Assembly (NCBI GenBank): GCA_034769895.1
Contig: CM068367.1
Coordinates: 709,366,196 to 709,430,195 of the forward strand
From: Magicicada septendecula
Lineage: Eukaryota; Arthropoda; Insecta; Hemiptera; Cicadidae
DNA: 64,000 bases
Reading direction: 5' to 3'
Shown here in pieces: positions 1 to 13,170 of the stretch. The notes below the pieces were generated by a model. The model was not told the DNA's origin, did not search any database, and saw nothing but the letters and a program-made list of their open reading frames with translations. The stretch's first letter is position 1. Each line of letters starts with the position of its first letter. A program made the translations under genes and the position numbers.

Positions 1-463
1 GGTAATTTTTTCTATGACGAACGATAACTGCCGTAAATTCAAACAGAATCAACTACACTTTTGCATATCTTTTTGTATTTTACAGAACTCAAGTTCTGTT
101 GATTTTGTTGAAGAGAGGTTAAGGGGAAGGGGTAGTTTACCTGCAACGTTTTATATTTTAGCAAGGGTATTTTCTATGGCAAACGATAACAGACGCAATT
201 CAAACTGAATCAAATAATTTTTTACATACAGCTCTGAATTGTAGAGTTCTCAAGACATGTTGTTTTTGGTGAAGATCGGTTAAGGGAAAGGGGTAAATTC
301 TTGGATTTCGTTGTCCAAGACGTGTCCGTTACTTAACTAAACCTCTGATGAAGTCTTCTAAAAGTGAAAGCCGGTTTAGACTGTAAGGTAAAACTTTACG
401 TTTTTACTTATAAAACTGTTACTTTACGTTTATACTTATAACGTGTTCCGAGTCGTTAGGAAA
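1..463 (+). repeat. Unit 0: truncated HOR unit
   Basis: Only monomers 1 and 2 and an A-type 174-bp linker (290-463) remain; monomers 3-11 and the insert are missing. The first bases of monomer 1 lie outside the window. Monomers 1-2 carry the same single-base loss (ACGCAATTC near 195) and the same GACATG variant as the unit starting at 13,171. Confidence 0.93.
269..296 (+). other. Deletion junction, monomer 2 to linker
   Basis: Sequence to the left is monomer 2 of the unit-6 kind; to the right is the A-type linker. The 28 bases 269-296 (TGAAGATCGG onward to GGGGTAA) are identical in both partners, so exchange occurred inside this identity. Confidence 0.88.
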
Positions 464-1634
464 GGGGTAGTTTACCTGCAAAATTTTATGTTTTAACAAG
501 TGTAATTTTTTCTATGACGAACGATAACTGCCGTAAATTCAAACAGAATCAACTACACTTTTGCATATCTTTTTGTATTTTACAGAACACAAGTTCTGTT
601 GATTTTGTTGAAGAGAGGTTCAGGGGAAGGGGTAGTTTACCTGCAACGTTTTATATTTTAACAAGGGTATTTTCTATGGCAAACGATAACAGACGCAAAT
701 TCAAACTGAATCAAATAATTTTTTACATACAGCTCTGAATTGTAGAGTTCTCAAGACATATTGTTTTTGGTGAAGATCCGTTAAGGGAAAGGGGTAGTTT
801 AACGACAACGTTTTATGTTTTAACAATGGTATTTTCTATGGCAAACGATAACAGACGCAAATTCAAACAGAGTCAAATAATTTTTTGCATACATCCCTGA
901 ATTGTAGAGTACTCAAAATCTATTGTTTTTGGATAAGATGGTTAAGGGAATGGGGTAGTTTACCTGCAACGTTTTTTTATCAAGGTTACTTTTTTTTGGC
1001 AAACGATAACAGCCGCAAATTCAAATAGGATCAAATAATGTTTTGAATACAGAACTGAAATGTAGTGTTCTAAAGATATTTTGGTTTTGTTGAAGATCGC
1101 TTAAAGGAAAGGGGTAGTATACCCGCAACATTTTATGTTTTAACAAGGATAATTTTTTATATGACTAACGATAAATGCCGCAAATTCAAACAGAATCAAC
1201 TACGATTTTGCATACCTTTTTGAATTAAGGAGAACTCAAGGTCAGTTGATTTTGTTGAAGATCTTATAAGGGAAAGGGGTAGTTTACTAGCAACATTTTA
1301 TGTTTTAAGAAGGGAAATTTTTTTTTGACGGAAGATAACTGCCGTAAATTCAAAGAGGATCAAATATTTTTTTGCATACATTCCTGAATTGTAGAGAACG
1401 CAATTTTTCGTGAAGTTCGGTTAATGGAAAGGGGTAGTTTACCTGCAACATTTTATGTTGTCACATGAGAAATGTTTTCATGACGAACGATAACTGCTGC
1501 ACATTCAAACAGAATCAAATTTTTTTTCATGCATCGCTGAATTGTAGAGGACTGAAGGTCTATTGATTTTGGCGAAGATCGGTTTAGAGAAAGGGGTAGT
1601 TTACCTGTAACGTTTTATGTTTTAACAAGAGTAA

Positions 1635-2095
1635 AGTACTTAATTTTGATAATTAAAGTATCCTGATAAGAAGCTCATAATAATCCACTGTAGAAACGTA
1701 GATGAAATAACTCTAAATGAAGAGGCTAAGTTAACGAGTTGGGGGTAATTTTCTATTAATGAAAATTATAGTTGAAGGGGTAAGGGAGAATTTTTTATGT
1801 GTACTAAGTTATCGGCAACAAAGTATTAGTTCTTTGTTAAAATTCCTTCCCGGGTTGTTTAGCCGTAGTCCAATGTTTTCTGCAAAACCAAACATTTCGG
1901 CAGTGCCATCCACTGCCATCATCAGTGAAAATCGATTGCGAAAACGTGAGGTAGTATAAACGTGATGTTAGTGACCACAATACTGTTGTTAAGGCTGAAG
2001 CAATAAGAGGAAAGTAGTAGTTTTTATGGAAAAATTTCATTTCATAAATGATTTTAAATAAAATCTTAGAACATGGAAGTCATGTATAGTTCTCG
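1635..2095 (+). mobile_element. Insert in monomer 8, A-type copy (461 bp)
   Basis: Non-satellite sequence at the fixed insertion point, bounded by AAGAGTAA (left) and AAGGGTAA (right). A-type differences from block C include GCTAAGTTAACGAGTTGGGGG, so the plus-strand open frame starts at 1759 (66 codons), and CCATCCACTGCC. Other A copies: 4212-4672, 6789-7249, 9366-9826, 11945-12405. The mobile origin is inferred from the interruption and the flanking 8-mers only; no transposase or clear terminal inverted repeat is seen. Confidence 0.6.
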
Positions 2096-2547
2096 AAGGG
2101 TAATTTTTTATATGGCAAACGATAACAGCCGCAAATTCAAACAGAATCAAATGATTATTTTCATACAGCTCTAAACTATAGAGTTCTCAAGACCTATAGT
2201 TTTTGGTGAAGATCGGTTAATGGAAAAGGGTAGTTTACCAGAACGTTTCATGTGTTAAAAGGGCATTTTTTATGGCAAACGATAACAGCCGCAAATTCAA
2301 ACAGAATCAAATGATTTTTTGCATACATACTTGATTTGTAGAGTACTCAAAACCTGTTGTTTTTGGTGAAGAACGGTTAAGGGAAAGGGGTAATTTACCA
2401 GCAACATTTTATGTTTTAAAAAGGCTATTTACTATGGCAAACGATAACAGTCGCATATTCAAACAGAATCAAATAATTTTTTGCATACAGCCCTGAATTG
2501 TAGAGTTGTCAAGAAAAATTGTTTTTGGTGAAGATGGTTAAGGGAAA

Positions 2548-2704
2548 GGGGTAGTTTACCTGCTACGTTTTTTTAAAAAGGCTATTTACTATGGCAAACG
2601 ATAACAGCCGCATATTCAAACAGAATCAAATAATTTTTTGCATACAACCCTGAATTGTAGAGTTGTCAAGAAAAATTGTTTTTGGTGAAGATGGTTAAGG
2701 GAAA
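2548..2704 (+). repeat. Extra monomer 10 copy of block A (157 bp)
   Basis: A second copy of monomer 10 follows the first. Its left joint reads CTACGTTTTTTTAAAAAGGC (2563-2582), joining the poly-T start of monomer 11 to the AAAAAGGCTATTTAC of monomer 10. Equivalent copies are 5125-5281, 7702-7858 and 10279-10435. Absent from units 5-27. Confidence 0.92.
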
Positions 2705-2866
2705 GGGGTAGTTTACCTGCTACGTTTTTTTATCAAGGTTACTTTTTTTTGGCAAATGGTAACAGCCGCAAATTAAAACACAATCAAATAATAATATTTT
2801 GCATACAGCCCTGAAATGTAGAGTTCTCAAGACCTATTGTTTTTTGTGAAGATCGGTTAAGGGAAA

Positions 2867-3040
2867 GGGGTAAATTCTTGGATTTCGTTGTCCAAGACGT
2901 GTCCGTTACTTAACTAAACCTCTGATGAAGTCTTCTAAAAGTGAAAGCCGGTTTAGACTGTAAGGTAAAACTTTACGTTTTTACTTATAAAACTGTTACT
3001 TTACGTTTATACTTATAACGTGTTCCGAGTCGTTAGGAAA
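2867..3040 (+). repeat. A-type linker with 28-bp tandem duplication
   Basis: The A version is 174 bp. ACTTTACGTTTTTACTTATA starts at 2970 and a near-copy, ACTTTACGTTTATACTTATA, starts at 2998, a 28-bp period that is single in block C. The first dyad is weaker here (CCAAGACG). Other A-type copies are 290-463, 5444-5617, 8021-8194, 10598-10771 and 15411-15584. Confidence 0.9.
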
Positions 3041-5617
3041 GGGGTAGTTTACCTGCAAAATTTTATGTTTTAACAAGTGTAATTTTTTCTATGACGAACG
3101 ATAACTGCCGTAAATTCAAACAGAATCAACTACACTTTTGCATATCTTTTTGTATTTTACAGAACACAAGTTCTGTTGATTTTGTTGAAGAGAGGTTCAG
3201 GGGAAGGGGTAGTTTACCTGCAACGTTTTATATTTTAACAAGGGTATTTTCTATGGCAAACGATAACAGACGCAAATTCAAACTGAATCAAATAATTTTT
3301 TACATACAGCTCTGAATTGTAGAGTTCTCAAGACATATTGTTTTTGGTGAAGATCCGTTAAGGGAAAGGGGTAGTTTAACGACAACGTTTTATGTTTTAA
3401 CAATGGTATTTTCTATGGCAAACGATAACAGACGCAAATTCAAACAGAGTCAACTAATTTTTTGCATACATCCCTGAATTGTAGAGTACTCAAAATCTAT
3501 TGTTTTTGGATAAGATGGTTAAGGGAATGGGGTAGTTTACCTGCAACGTTTTTTTATCAAGGTTACTTTTTTTTGGCAAACGATAACAGCCGCAAATTCA
3601 AATAGGATCAAATAATGTTTTGAATACAGAACTGAAATGTAGTGTTCTAAAGATATTTTGGTTTTGTTGAAGATCGCTTAAAGGAAAGGGGTAGTATACC
3701 CGCAACATTTTATGTTTTAACAAGGATAATTTTTTATATGACTAACGATAAATGCCGCAAATTCAAACAGAATCAACTACGATTTTGCATACCTTTTTGA
3801 ATTAAGGAGAACTCAAGGTCAGTTGATTTTGTTGAAGATCTTATAAGGGAAAGGGGTAGTTTACTAGCAACATTTTATGTTTTAAGAAGGGAAATTTTTT
3901 TTTGACGGAAGATAACTGCCGTAAATTCAAAGAGGATCAAATATTTTTTTGCATACATTCCTGAATTGTAGAGAACGCAATTTTTCGTGAAGTTCGGTTA
4001 ATGGAAAGGGGCAGTTTACCTGCAACATTTTATGTTGTCACATGAGAAATGTTTTCATGACGAACGATAACTGCTGCACATTCAAACAGAATCAAATTTT
4101 TTTTCATGCATCGCTGAATTGTAGAGGACTGAAGGTCTATTGATTTTGGCGAAGATCGGTTTAGAGAAAGGGGTAGTTTACCTGTAACGTTTTATGTTTT
4201 AACAAGAGTAAAGTACTTAATTTTGATAATTAAAGTATCCTGATAAGAAGCTCATAATAATCCACTGTAGAAACGTAGATGAAATAACTCTAAATGAAGA
4301 GGCTAAGTTAACGAGTTGGGGGTAATTTTCTATTAATGAAAATTATAGTTGAAGGGGTAAGGGAGAATTTTTTATGTGTACTAAGTTATCGGCAACAAAG
4401 TATTAGTTCTTTGTTAAAATTCCTTCCCGGGTTGTTTAGCCGTAGTCCAATGTTTTCTGCAAAACCAAACATTTCGGCAGTGCCATCCACTGCCATCATC
4501 AGTGAAAATCGATTGCGAAAACGTGAGGTAGTATAAACGTGATGTTAGTGACCACAATACTGTTGTTAAGGCTGAAGCAATAAGAGGAAAGTAGTAGTTT
4601 TTATGGAAAAATTTCATTTCATAAATGATTTTAAATAAAATCTTAGAACATGGAAGTCATGTATAGTTCTCGAAGGGTAATTTTTTATATGGCAAACGAT
4701 AACAGCCGCAAATTCAAACAGAATCAAATGATTATTTTCATACAGCTCTAAACTATAGAGTTCTCAAGACCTATAGTTTTTGGTGAAGATCGGTTAATGG
4801 AAAAGGGTAGTTTACCAGAACGTTTCATGTGTTAAAAGGGCATTTTTTATGGCAAACGATAACAGCCGCAAATTCAAACAGAATCAAATGATTTTTTGCA
4901 TACATACTTGATTTGTAGAGTACTCAAAACCTGTTGTTTTTGGTGAAGAACGGTTAAGGGAAAGGGGTAATTTACCAGCAACATTTTATGTTTTAAAAAG
5001 GCTATTTACTATGGCAAACGATAACAGTCGCATATTCAAACAGAATCAAATAATTTTTTGCATACAGCCCTGAATTGTAGAGTTGTCAAGAAAAATTGTT
5101 TTTGGTGAAGATGGTTAAGGGAAAGGGGTAGTTTACCTGCTACGTTTTTTTAAAAAGGCTATTTACTATGGCAAACGATAACAGCCGCATATTCAAACAG
5201 AATCAAATAATTTTTTGCATACAACCCTGAATTGTAGAGTTGTCAAGAAAAATTGTTTTTGGTGACGATGGTTAAGGGAAAGGGGTAGTTTACCTGCTAC
5301 GTTTTTTTATCAAGGTTACTTTTTTTTTGCAAATGGTAACAGCCGCAAATTAAAACACAATCAAATAATAATATTTTGCATACAGCCCTGAAATGTAGAG
5401 TTCTCAAGACCTATTGTTTTTTGTGAAGATCGGTTAAGGGAAAGGGGTAAATTCTTGGATTTCGTTGTCCAAGACGTGTCCGTTACTTAACTAAACCTCT
5501 GATGAAGTCTTCTAAAAGTGAAAGCCGGTTTAGACTGTAAGGTAAAACTTTACGTTTTTACTTATAAAACTGTTACTTTACGTTTATACTTATAACGTGT
5601 TCCGAGTCGTTAGGAAA
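3041..5617 (+). repeat. HOR unit 2 (A type, 2,577 bp)
   Basis: Insert 4212-4672, extra monomer 5125-5281, linker 5444-5617. Near 5,329 the bases before CAAATGG read TTTTGC rather than TTTGGC, a change shared with unit 4. Private bases include GTCAACTAA near 3,450 and GGTGACGATGG near 5,262. Confidence 0.96.
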
Positions 5618-8194
5618 GGGGTAGTTTACCTGCAAAATTTTATGTTTTAACAAGTGTAATTTTTTCTATGACGAACGATAACTGCCGTAAATTCAAACAG
5701 AATCAACTACACTTTTGCATATCTTTTTGTATTTTACAGAACACAAGTTCTGTTGATTTTGTTGAAGAGAGGTTCAGGGGAAGGGGTAGTTTACCTGCAA
5801 CGTTTTATATTTTAACAAGGGTATTTTCTATGGCAAACGATAACAGACGCAAATTCAAACTGAATCAAATAATTTTTTACATACAGCTCTGAATTGTAGA
5901 GTTCTCAAGACATATTGTTTTTGGTGAAGATCCGTTAAGGGAAAGGGGTAGTTTAACGACAACGTTTTATGTTTTAACAATGGTATTTTCTATGGCAAAC
6001 GATAACAGACGCAAATTCAAACAGAGTCAAATAATTTTTTGCATACATCCCTGAATTGTAGAGTACTCAAAATCTATTGTTTTTGGATAAGATGGTTAAG
6101 GGAATGGGGTAGTTTACCTGCAACGTTTTTTTATCAAGGTTACTTTTTTTTGGCAAACGATAACAGCCGCAAATTCAAATAGGATCAAATAATGTTTTGA
6201 ATACAGAACTGAAATGTAGTGTTCTAAAGATATTTTGGTTTTGTTGAAGATCGCTTAAAGGAAAGGGGTAGTATACCCGCAACATTTTATGTTTTAACAA
6301 GGATAATTTTTTATATGACTAACGATAAATGCCGCAAATTCAAACAGAATCAACTACGATTTTGCATACCTTTTTGAATTAAGGAGAACTCAAGGTCAGT
6401 TGATTTTGTTGAAGATCTTATAAGGGAAAGGGGTAGTTTACTAGCAACATTTTATGTTTTAAGAAGGGAAATTTTTTTTTGACGGAAGATAACTGCCGTA
6501 AATTCAAAGAGGATCAAATATTTTTTTGCATACATTCCTGAATTGTAGAGAACGCAATTTTTCGTGAAGTTCGGTTAATGGAAAGGGGCAGTTTACCTGC
6601 AACATTTTATGTTGTCACATGAGAAATGTTTTCATGACGAACGATAACTGCTGCACATTCAAACAGAATCAAATTTTTTTTCATGCATCGCTGAATTGTA
6701 GAGGACTGAAGGTCTATTGATTTTGGCGAAGATCGGTTTAGAGAAAGGGGTAGTTTACCTGTAACGTTTTATGTTTTAACAAGAGTAAAGTACTTAATTT
6801 TGATAATTAAAGTATCCTGATAAGAAGCTCATAATAATCCACTGTAGAAACGTAGATGAAATAACTCTAAATGAAGAGGCTAAGTTAACGAGTTGGGGGT
6901 AATTTTCTATTAATGAAAATTATAGTTGAAGGGGTAAGGGAGAATTTTTTATGTGTACTAAGTTATCGGCAACAAAGTATTAGTTCTTTGTTAAAATTCC
7001 TTCCCGGGTTGTTTAGCCGTAGTCCAATGTTTTCTGCAAAACCAAACATTTCGGCAGTGCCATCCACTGCCATCATCAGTGAAAATCGATTGCGAAAACG
7101 TGAGGTAGTATAAACGTGATGTTAGTGACCACAATACTGTTGTTAAGGCTGAAGCAATAAGAGGAAAGTAGTAGTTTTTATGGAAAAATTTCATTTCATA
7201 AATGATTTTAAATAAAATCTTAGAACATGGAAGTCATGTATAGTTCTCGAAGGGTAATTTTTTATATGGCAAACGATAACAGCCGCAAATTCAAACAGAA
7301 TCAAATGATTATTTTCATACAGCTCTAAACTATAGAGTTCTCAAGACCTATAGTTTTTGGTGAAGATCGGTTAATGGAAAAGGGTAGTTTACCAGAACGT
7401 TTCATGTGTTAAAAGGGCATTTTTTATGGCAAACGATAACAGCCGCAAATTCAAACAGAATCAAATGATTTTTTGCATACATACTTGATTTGTAGAGTAC
7501 TCAAAACCTGTTGTTTTTGGTGAAGAACGGTTAAGGGAAAGGGGTAATTTACCAGCAACATTTTATGTTTTAAAAAGGCTATTTACTATGGCAAACGATA
7601 ACAGTCGCATATTCAAACAGAATCAAATAATTTTTTGCATACAGCCCTGAATTGTAGAGTTGTCAAGAAAAATTGTTTTTGGTGAAGATGGTTAAGGGAA
7701 AGGGGTAGTTTACCTGCTACGTTTTTTTAAAAAGGCTATTTACTATGGCAAACGATAACAGCCGCATATTCAAACAGAATCAAATAATTTTTTGCATACA
7801 ACCCTGAATTGTAGAGTTGTCAAGAAAAATTGTTTTTGGTGAAGATGGTTAAGGGAAAGGGGTAGTTTACCTGCTACGTTTTTTTATCAAGGTTACTTTT
7901 TTTTGGCAAATGGTAACAGCCGCAAATTAAAACACAATCAAATAATAATATTTTGCATACAGCCCTGAAATGTAGAGTTCTCAAGACCTATTGTTTTTTG
8001 TGAAGATCGGTTAAGGGAAAGGGGTAAATTCTTGGATTTCGTTGTCCAAGACGTGTCCGTTACTTAACTAAACCTCTGATGAAGTCTTCTAAAAGTGAAA
8101 GCCGGTTTAGACTGTAAGGTAAAACTTTACGTTTTTACTTATAAAACTGTTACTTTACGTTTATACTTATAACGTGTTCCGAGTCGTTAGGAAA
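5618..8194 (+). repeat. HOR unit 3 (A type, 2,577 bp)
   Basis: Insert 6789-7249, extra monomer 7702-7858, linker 8021-8194. It has TTTGGCAAATGG near 7,912, like unit 1 and unlike units 2 and 4. Otherwise it is nearly identical to its neighbours. Confidence 0.96.
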
Positions 8195-10771
8195 GGGGTA
8201 GTTTACCTGCAAAATTTTATGTTTTAACAAGTGTAATTTTTTCTATGACGAACGATAACTGCCGTAAATTCAAACAGAATCAACTACACTTTTGCATATC
8301 TTTTTGTATTTTACAGAACACAAGTTCTGTTGATTTTGTTGAAGAGAGGTTCAGGGGAAGGGGTAGTTTACCTGCAACGTTTTATATTTTAACAAGGGTA
8401 TTTTCTATGGCAAACGATAACAGACGCAAATTCAAACTGAATCAAATAATTTTTTACATACAGCTCTGAATTGTAGAGTTCTCAAGACATATTGTTTTTG
8501 GTGAAGATCCGTTAAGGGAAAGGGGTAGTTTAACGACAACGTTTTATGTTTTAACAATGGTATTTTCTATGGCAAACGATAACAGACGCAAATTCAAACA
8601 GAGTCAAATAATTTTTTGCATACATCCCTGAATTGTAGAGTACTCAAAATCTATTGTTTTTGGATAAGATGGTTAAGGGAATGGGGTAGTTTACCTGCAA
8701 CGTTTTTTTATCAAGGTTACTTTTTTTTGGCAAACGATAACAGCCGCAAATTCAAATAGGATCAAATAATGTTTTGAATACAGAACTGAAATGTAGTGTT
8801 CTAAAGATATTTTGGTTTTGTTGAAGATCGCTTAAAGGAAAGGGGTAGTATACCCGCAACATTTTATGTTTTAACAAGGATAATTTTTTATATGACTAAC
8901 GATAAATGCCGCAAATTCAAACAGAATCAACTACGATTTTGCATACCTTTTTGAATTAAGGAGAACTCAAGGTCAGTTGATTTTGTTGAAGATCTTATAA
9001 GGGAAAGGGGTAGTTTACTAGCAACATTTTATGTTTTAAGAAGGGAAATTTTTTTTTGACGGAAGATAACTGCCGTAAATTCAAAGAGGATCAAATATTT
9101 TTTTGCATACATTCCTGAATTGTAGAGAACGCAATTTTTCGTGAAGTTCGGTTAATGGAAAGGGGCAGTTTACCTGCAACATTTTATGTTGTCACATGAG
9201 AAATGTTTTCATGACGAACGATAACTGCTGCACATTCAAACAGAATCAAATTTTTTTTCATGCATCGCTGAATTGTAGAGGACTGAAGGTCTATTGATTT
9301 TGGCGAAGATCGGTTTAGAGAAAGGGGTAGTTTACCTGTAACGTTTTATGTTTTAACAAGAGTAAAGTACTTAATTTTGATAATTAAAGTATCCTGATAA
9401 GAAGCTCATAATAATCCACTGTAGAAACGTAGATGAAATAACTCTAAATGAAGAGGCTAAGTTAACGAGTTGGGGGTAATTTTCTATTAATGAAAATTAT
9501 AGTTGAAGGGGTAAGGGAGAATTTTTTATGTGTACTAAGTTATCGGCAACAAAGTATTAGTTCTTTGTTAAAATTCCTTCCCGGGTTGTTTAGCCGTAGT
9601 CCAATGTTTTCTGCAAAACCAAACATTTCGGCAGTGCCATCCACTGCCATCATCAGTGAAAATCGATTGCGAAAACGTGAGGTAGTATAAACGTGATGTT
9701 AGTGACCACAATACTGTTGTTAAGGCTGAAGCAATAAGAGGAAAGTAGTAGTTTTTATGGAAAAATTTCATTTCATAAATGATTTTAAATAAAATCTTAG
9801 AACATGGAAGTCATGTATAGTTCTCGAAGGGTAATTTTTTATATGGCAAACGATAACAGCCGCAAATTCAAACAGAATCAAATGATTATTTTCATACAGC
9901 TCTAAACTATAGAGTTCTCAAGACCTATAGTTTTTGGTGAAGATCGGTTAATGGAAAAGGGTAGTTTACCAGAACGTTTCATGTGTTAAAAGGGCATTTT
10001 TTATGGCAAACGATAACAGCCGCAAATTCAAACAGAATCAAATGATTTTTTGCATACATACTTGATTTGTAGAGTACTCAAAACCTGTTGTTTTTGGTGA
10101 AGAACGGTTAAGGGAAAGGGGTAATTTACCAGCAACATTTTATGTTTTAAAAAGGCTATTTACTATGGCAAACGATAACAGTCGCATATTCAAACAGAAT
10201 CAAATAATTTTTTGCATACAGCCCTGAATTGTAGAGTTGTCAAGAAAAATTGTTTTTGGTGAAGATGGTTAAGGGAAAGGGGTAGTTTACCTGCTACGTT
10301 TTTTTAAAAAGGCTATTTACTATGGCAAACGATAACAGCCGCATATTCAAACAGAATCAAATAATTTTTTGCATACAACCCTGAATTGTAGAGTTGTCAA
10401 GAAAAATTGTTTTTGGTGAAGATGGTTAAGGGAAAGGGGTAGTTTACCTGCTACGTTTTTTTATCAAGGTTACTTTTTTTTTGCAAATGGTAACAGCCGC
10501 AAATTAAAACACAATCAAATAATAATATTTTGCATACAGCCCTGAAATGTAGAGTTCTCAAGACCTATTGTTTTTTGTGAAGATCGGTTAAGGGAAAGGG
10601 GTAAATTCTTGGATTTCGTTGTCCAAGACGTGTCCGTTACTTAACTAAACCTCTGATGAAGTCTTCTAAAAGTGAAAGCCGGTTTAGACTGTAAGGTAAA
10701 ACTTTACGTTTTTACTTATAAAACTGTTACTTTACGTTTATACTTATAACGTGTTCCGAGTCGTTAGGAAA
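8195..10771 (+). repeat. HOR unit 4 (A type, 2,577 bp)
   Basis: Insert 9366-9826, extra monomer 10279-10435, linker 10598-10771. It carries the TTTTGCAAATGG variant near 10,480 seen also in unit 2. Confidence 0.96.
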
Positions 10772-13170
10772 GGGGTAGTTTACCTGCAAAATTTTATGTT
10801 TTAACAAGTGTAATTTTTTCTATGACGAACCATAACTGCCGTAAATTCAAACAGAATCAACTACACTTTTGCATATCTTTTTGTATTTTACAGAACACAA
10901 GTTCTGTTGATTTTGTTGAAGAGAGGTTCAGGGGAAGGGGTAGTTTACCTGCAACGTTTTATATTTTAACAAGGGTATTTTCTATGGCAAACGATAACAG
11001 ACGCAAATTCAAACTGAATCAAATAATTTTTTACATACAGCTCTGAATTGTAGAGTTCTCAAGACATATTGTTTTTGGTGAAGATCCGTTAAGGGAAAGG
11101 GGTAGTTTAACGACAACGTTTTATGTTTTAACAATGGTATTTTCTATGGCAAACGATAACAGACGCAAATTCAAACAGAGTCAAATAATTTTTTGCATAC
11201 ATCCCTGAATTGTAGAGTACTCAAAATCTATTGTTTTTGGATAAGATGGTTAAGGGAATGGGGTAGTTTACCTGCAACGTTTTTTTATCAAGGTTACTTT
11301 TTTTTGGCAAACGATAACAGCCGCAAATTCAAATAGGATCAAATAATGTTTTGAATACAGAACTGAAATGTAGTGTTCTAAAGATATTTTGGTTTTGTTG
11401 AAGATCGCTTAAGGGAAAGGGGTAGTATACCCGCAACATTTTATGTTTTAACAAGGATAATTTTTTATATGACTAACGATAAATGCCGCAAATTCAAACA
11501 GAATCAACTACGATTTTGCATACCTTTTTGAATTAAGGAGAACTCAAGGTCAGTTGATTTTGTTGAAGATCTTATAAGGGAAAGGGGTAGTTTACTAGCA
11601 ACATTTTATGTTTTAAGAAGGGAAATTTTTTTTTGACGGAAGATAACTGCCGTAAATTCAAAAAGAGGATCAAATATTTTTTTGCATACATTCCTGAATT
11701 GTAGAGAACGCAATTTTTCGTGAAGTTCGGTTAATGGAAAGGGGCAGTTTACCTGCAACATTTTATGTTGTCACATGAGAAATGTTTTCATGACGAACGA
11801 TAACTGCTGCACATTCAAACAGAATCAAATTTTTTTTCATGCATCGCTGAATTGTAGAGGACTGAAGGTCTATTGATTTTGGCGAAGATCGGTTTAGAGA
11901 AAGGGGTAGTTTACCTGTAACGTTTTATGTTTTAACAAGAGTAAAGTACTTAATTTTGATAATTAAAGTATCCTGATAAGAAGCTCATAATAATCCACTG
12001 TAGAAACGTAGATGAAATAACTCTAAATGAAGAGGCTAAGTTAACGAGTTGGGGGTAATTTTCTATTAATGAAAATTATAGTTGAAGGGGTAAGGGAGAA
12101 TTTTTTATGTGTACTAAGTTATCGGCAACAAAGTATTAGTTCTTTGTTAAAATTCCTTCCCGGGTTGTTTAGCCGTAGTCCAATGTTTTCTGCAAAACCA
12201 AACATTTCGGCAGTGCCATCCACTGCCATCATCAGTGAAAATCGATTGCGAAAACGTGAGGTAGTATAAACGTGATGTTAGTGACCACAATACTGTTGTT
12301 AAGGCTGAAGCAATAAGAGGAAAGTAGTAGTTTTTATGGAAAAATTTCATTTCATAAATGATTTTAAATAAAATCTTAGAACATGGAAGTCATGTATAGT
12401 TCTCGAAGGGTAATTTTTTATATGGCAAACGATAACAGCCGCAAATTCAAACAGAATCAAATGATTATTTTCATACAGCTCTAAACTATAGAGTTCTCAA
12501 GACCTATAGTTTTTGGTGAAGATCGGTTAATGGAAAAGGGTAGTTTACCAGAACGTTTCATGTGTTAAAAGGGCATTTTTTATGGCAAACGATAACAGCC
12601 GCAAATTCAAACAGAATCAAATGATTTTTTGCATACATACTTGATTTGTAGAGTACTCAAAACCTGTTGTTTTTGGTGAAGAACGGTTAAGGGAAAGGGG
12701 TAATTTACCAGCAACATTTTATGTTTTAAAAAGGCTATTTACTATGGCAAACGATAACAGTCGCATATTCAAACAGAATCAAATAATTTTTTGCATACAG
12801 CCCTGAATTGTAGAGTTGTCAAGAAAAATTGTTTTTGGTGAAGATGGTTAAGGGAAAGGGGTAGTTTACCTGCTACGTTTTTTTATCAAGGTTACTTTTT
12901 TTGGCAAATGGTAACAGTCGCAAATTCAAACACAATCAAATAATAATATTTTGCTTACAGCCCTGAAATGAAGAGTTCTCAAGACCTATTGTTTTTTGTG
13001 AAGATCGGTTAAGGGAAAGGGGTAAATTCTTGGTTTTCGTTGTCCATGACGTGTCCGTTACTTAACTAAACCTCTGATGAAGCCTTCTAAACGTGAAAGC
13101 CGGTTTAGGCTGTAAGGTAAATTTTACGTTTTTACTTATATAAAACTTAGTGTTCCGAGTCGTTAGGAAA
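10772..13170 (+). repeat. HOR unit 5 (A-to-B hybrid, 2,399 bp)
   Basis: A-type through the insert (11945-12405) and monomer 9, then B-type. The extra monomer 10 is absent and the linker (13019-13170, 152 bp) lacks the 28-bp duplication. Private changes begin here: CGAACCATAAC near 10,826, AAGGGAAAGG near 11,411, and two extra A bases near 11,660. These mark the edge of the homogenised A block. Confidence 0.92.

Larger units (their letters stand above)
464..3040 (+). repeat. HOR unit 1 (A type, 2,577 bp)
   Basis: Complete A unit. Monomer anchors are at 464, 629, 791, 952, 1111, 1276, 1431, 1593, 2227, 2387, 2548, 2705 and 2867. The insert is 1635-2095, the extra monomer 2548-2704 and the linker 2867-3040. 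It keeps GGGGTAG at 1431 where the later A units have GGGGCAG. Confidence 0.96.
464..12850 (+). repeat. Block A: 2,577-bp HOR family
   Basis: Four complete units of exactly 2,577 bp and most of a fifth. They differ from block C by an extra 157-bp copy of monomer 10, a 174-bp linker segment with a 28-bp internal duplication, GATCCG before monomer 3, and insert variants that shorten the plus-strand open frame. Units differ from one another at only a few bases. The right edge, about 12,770-12,905, is where monomer 10 leads straight into monomer 11 without the extra copy, and the following linker becomes the shorter kind. Confidence 0.93.
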
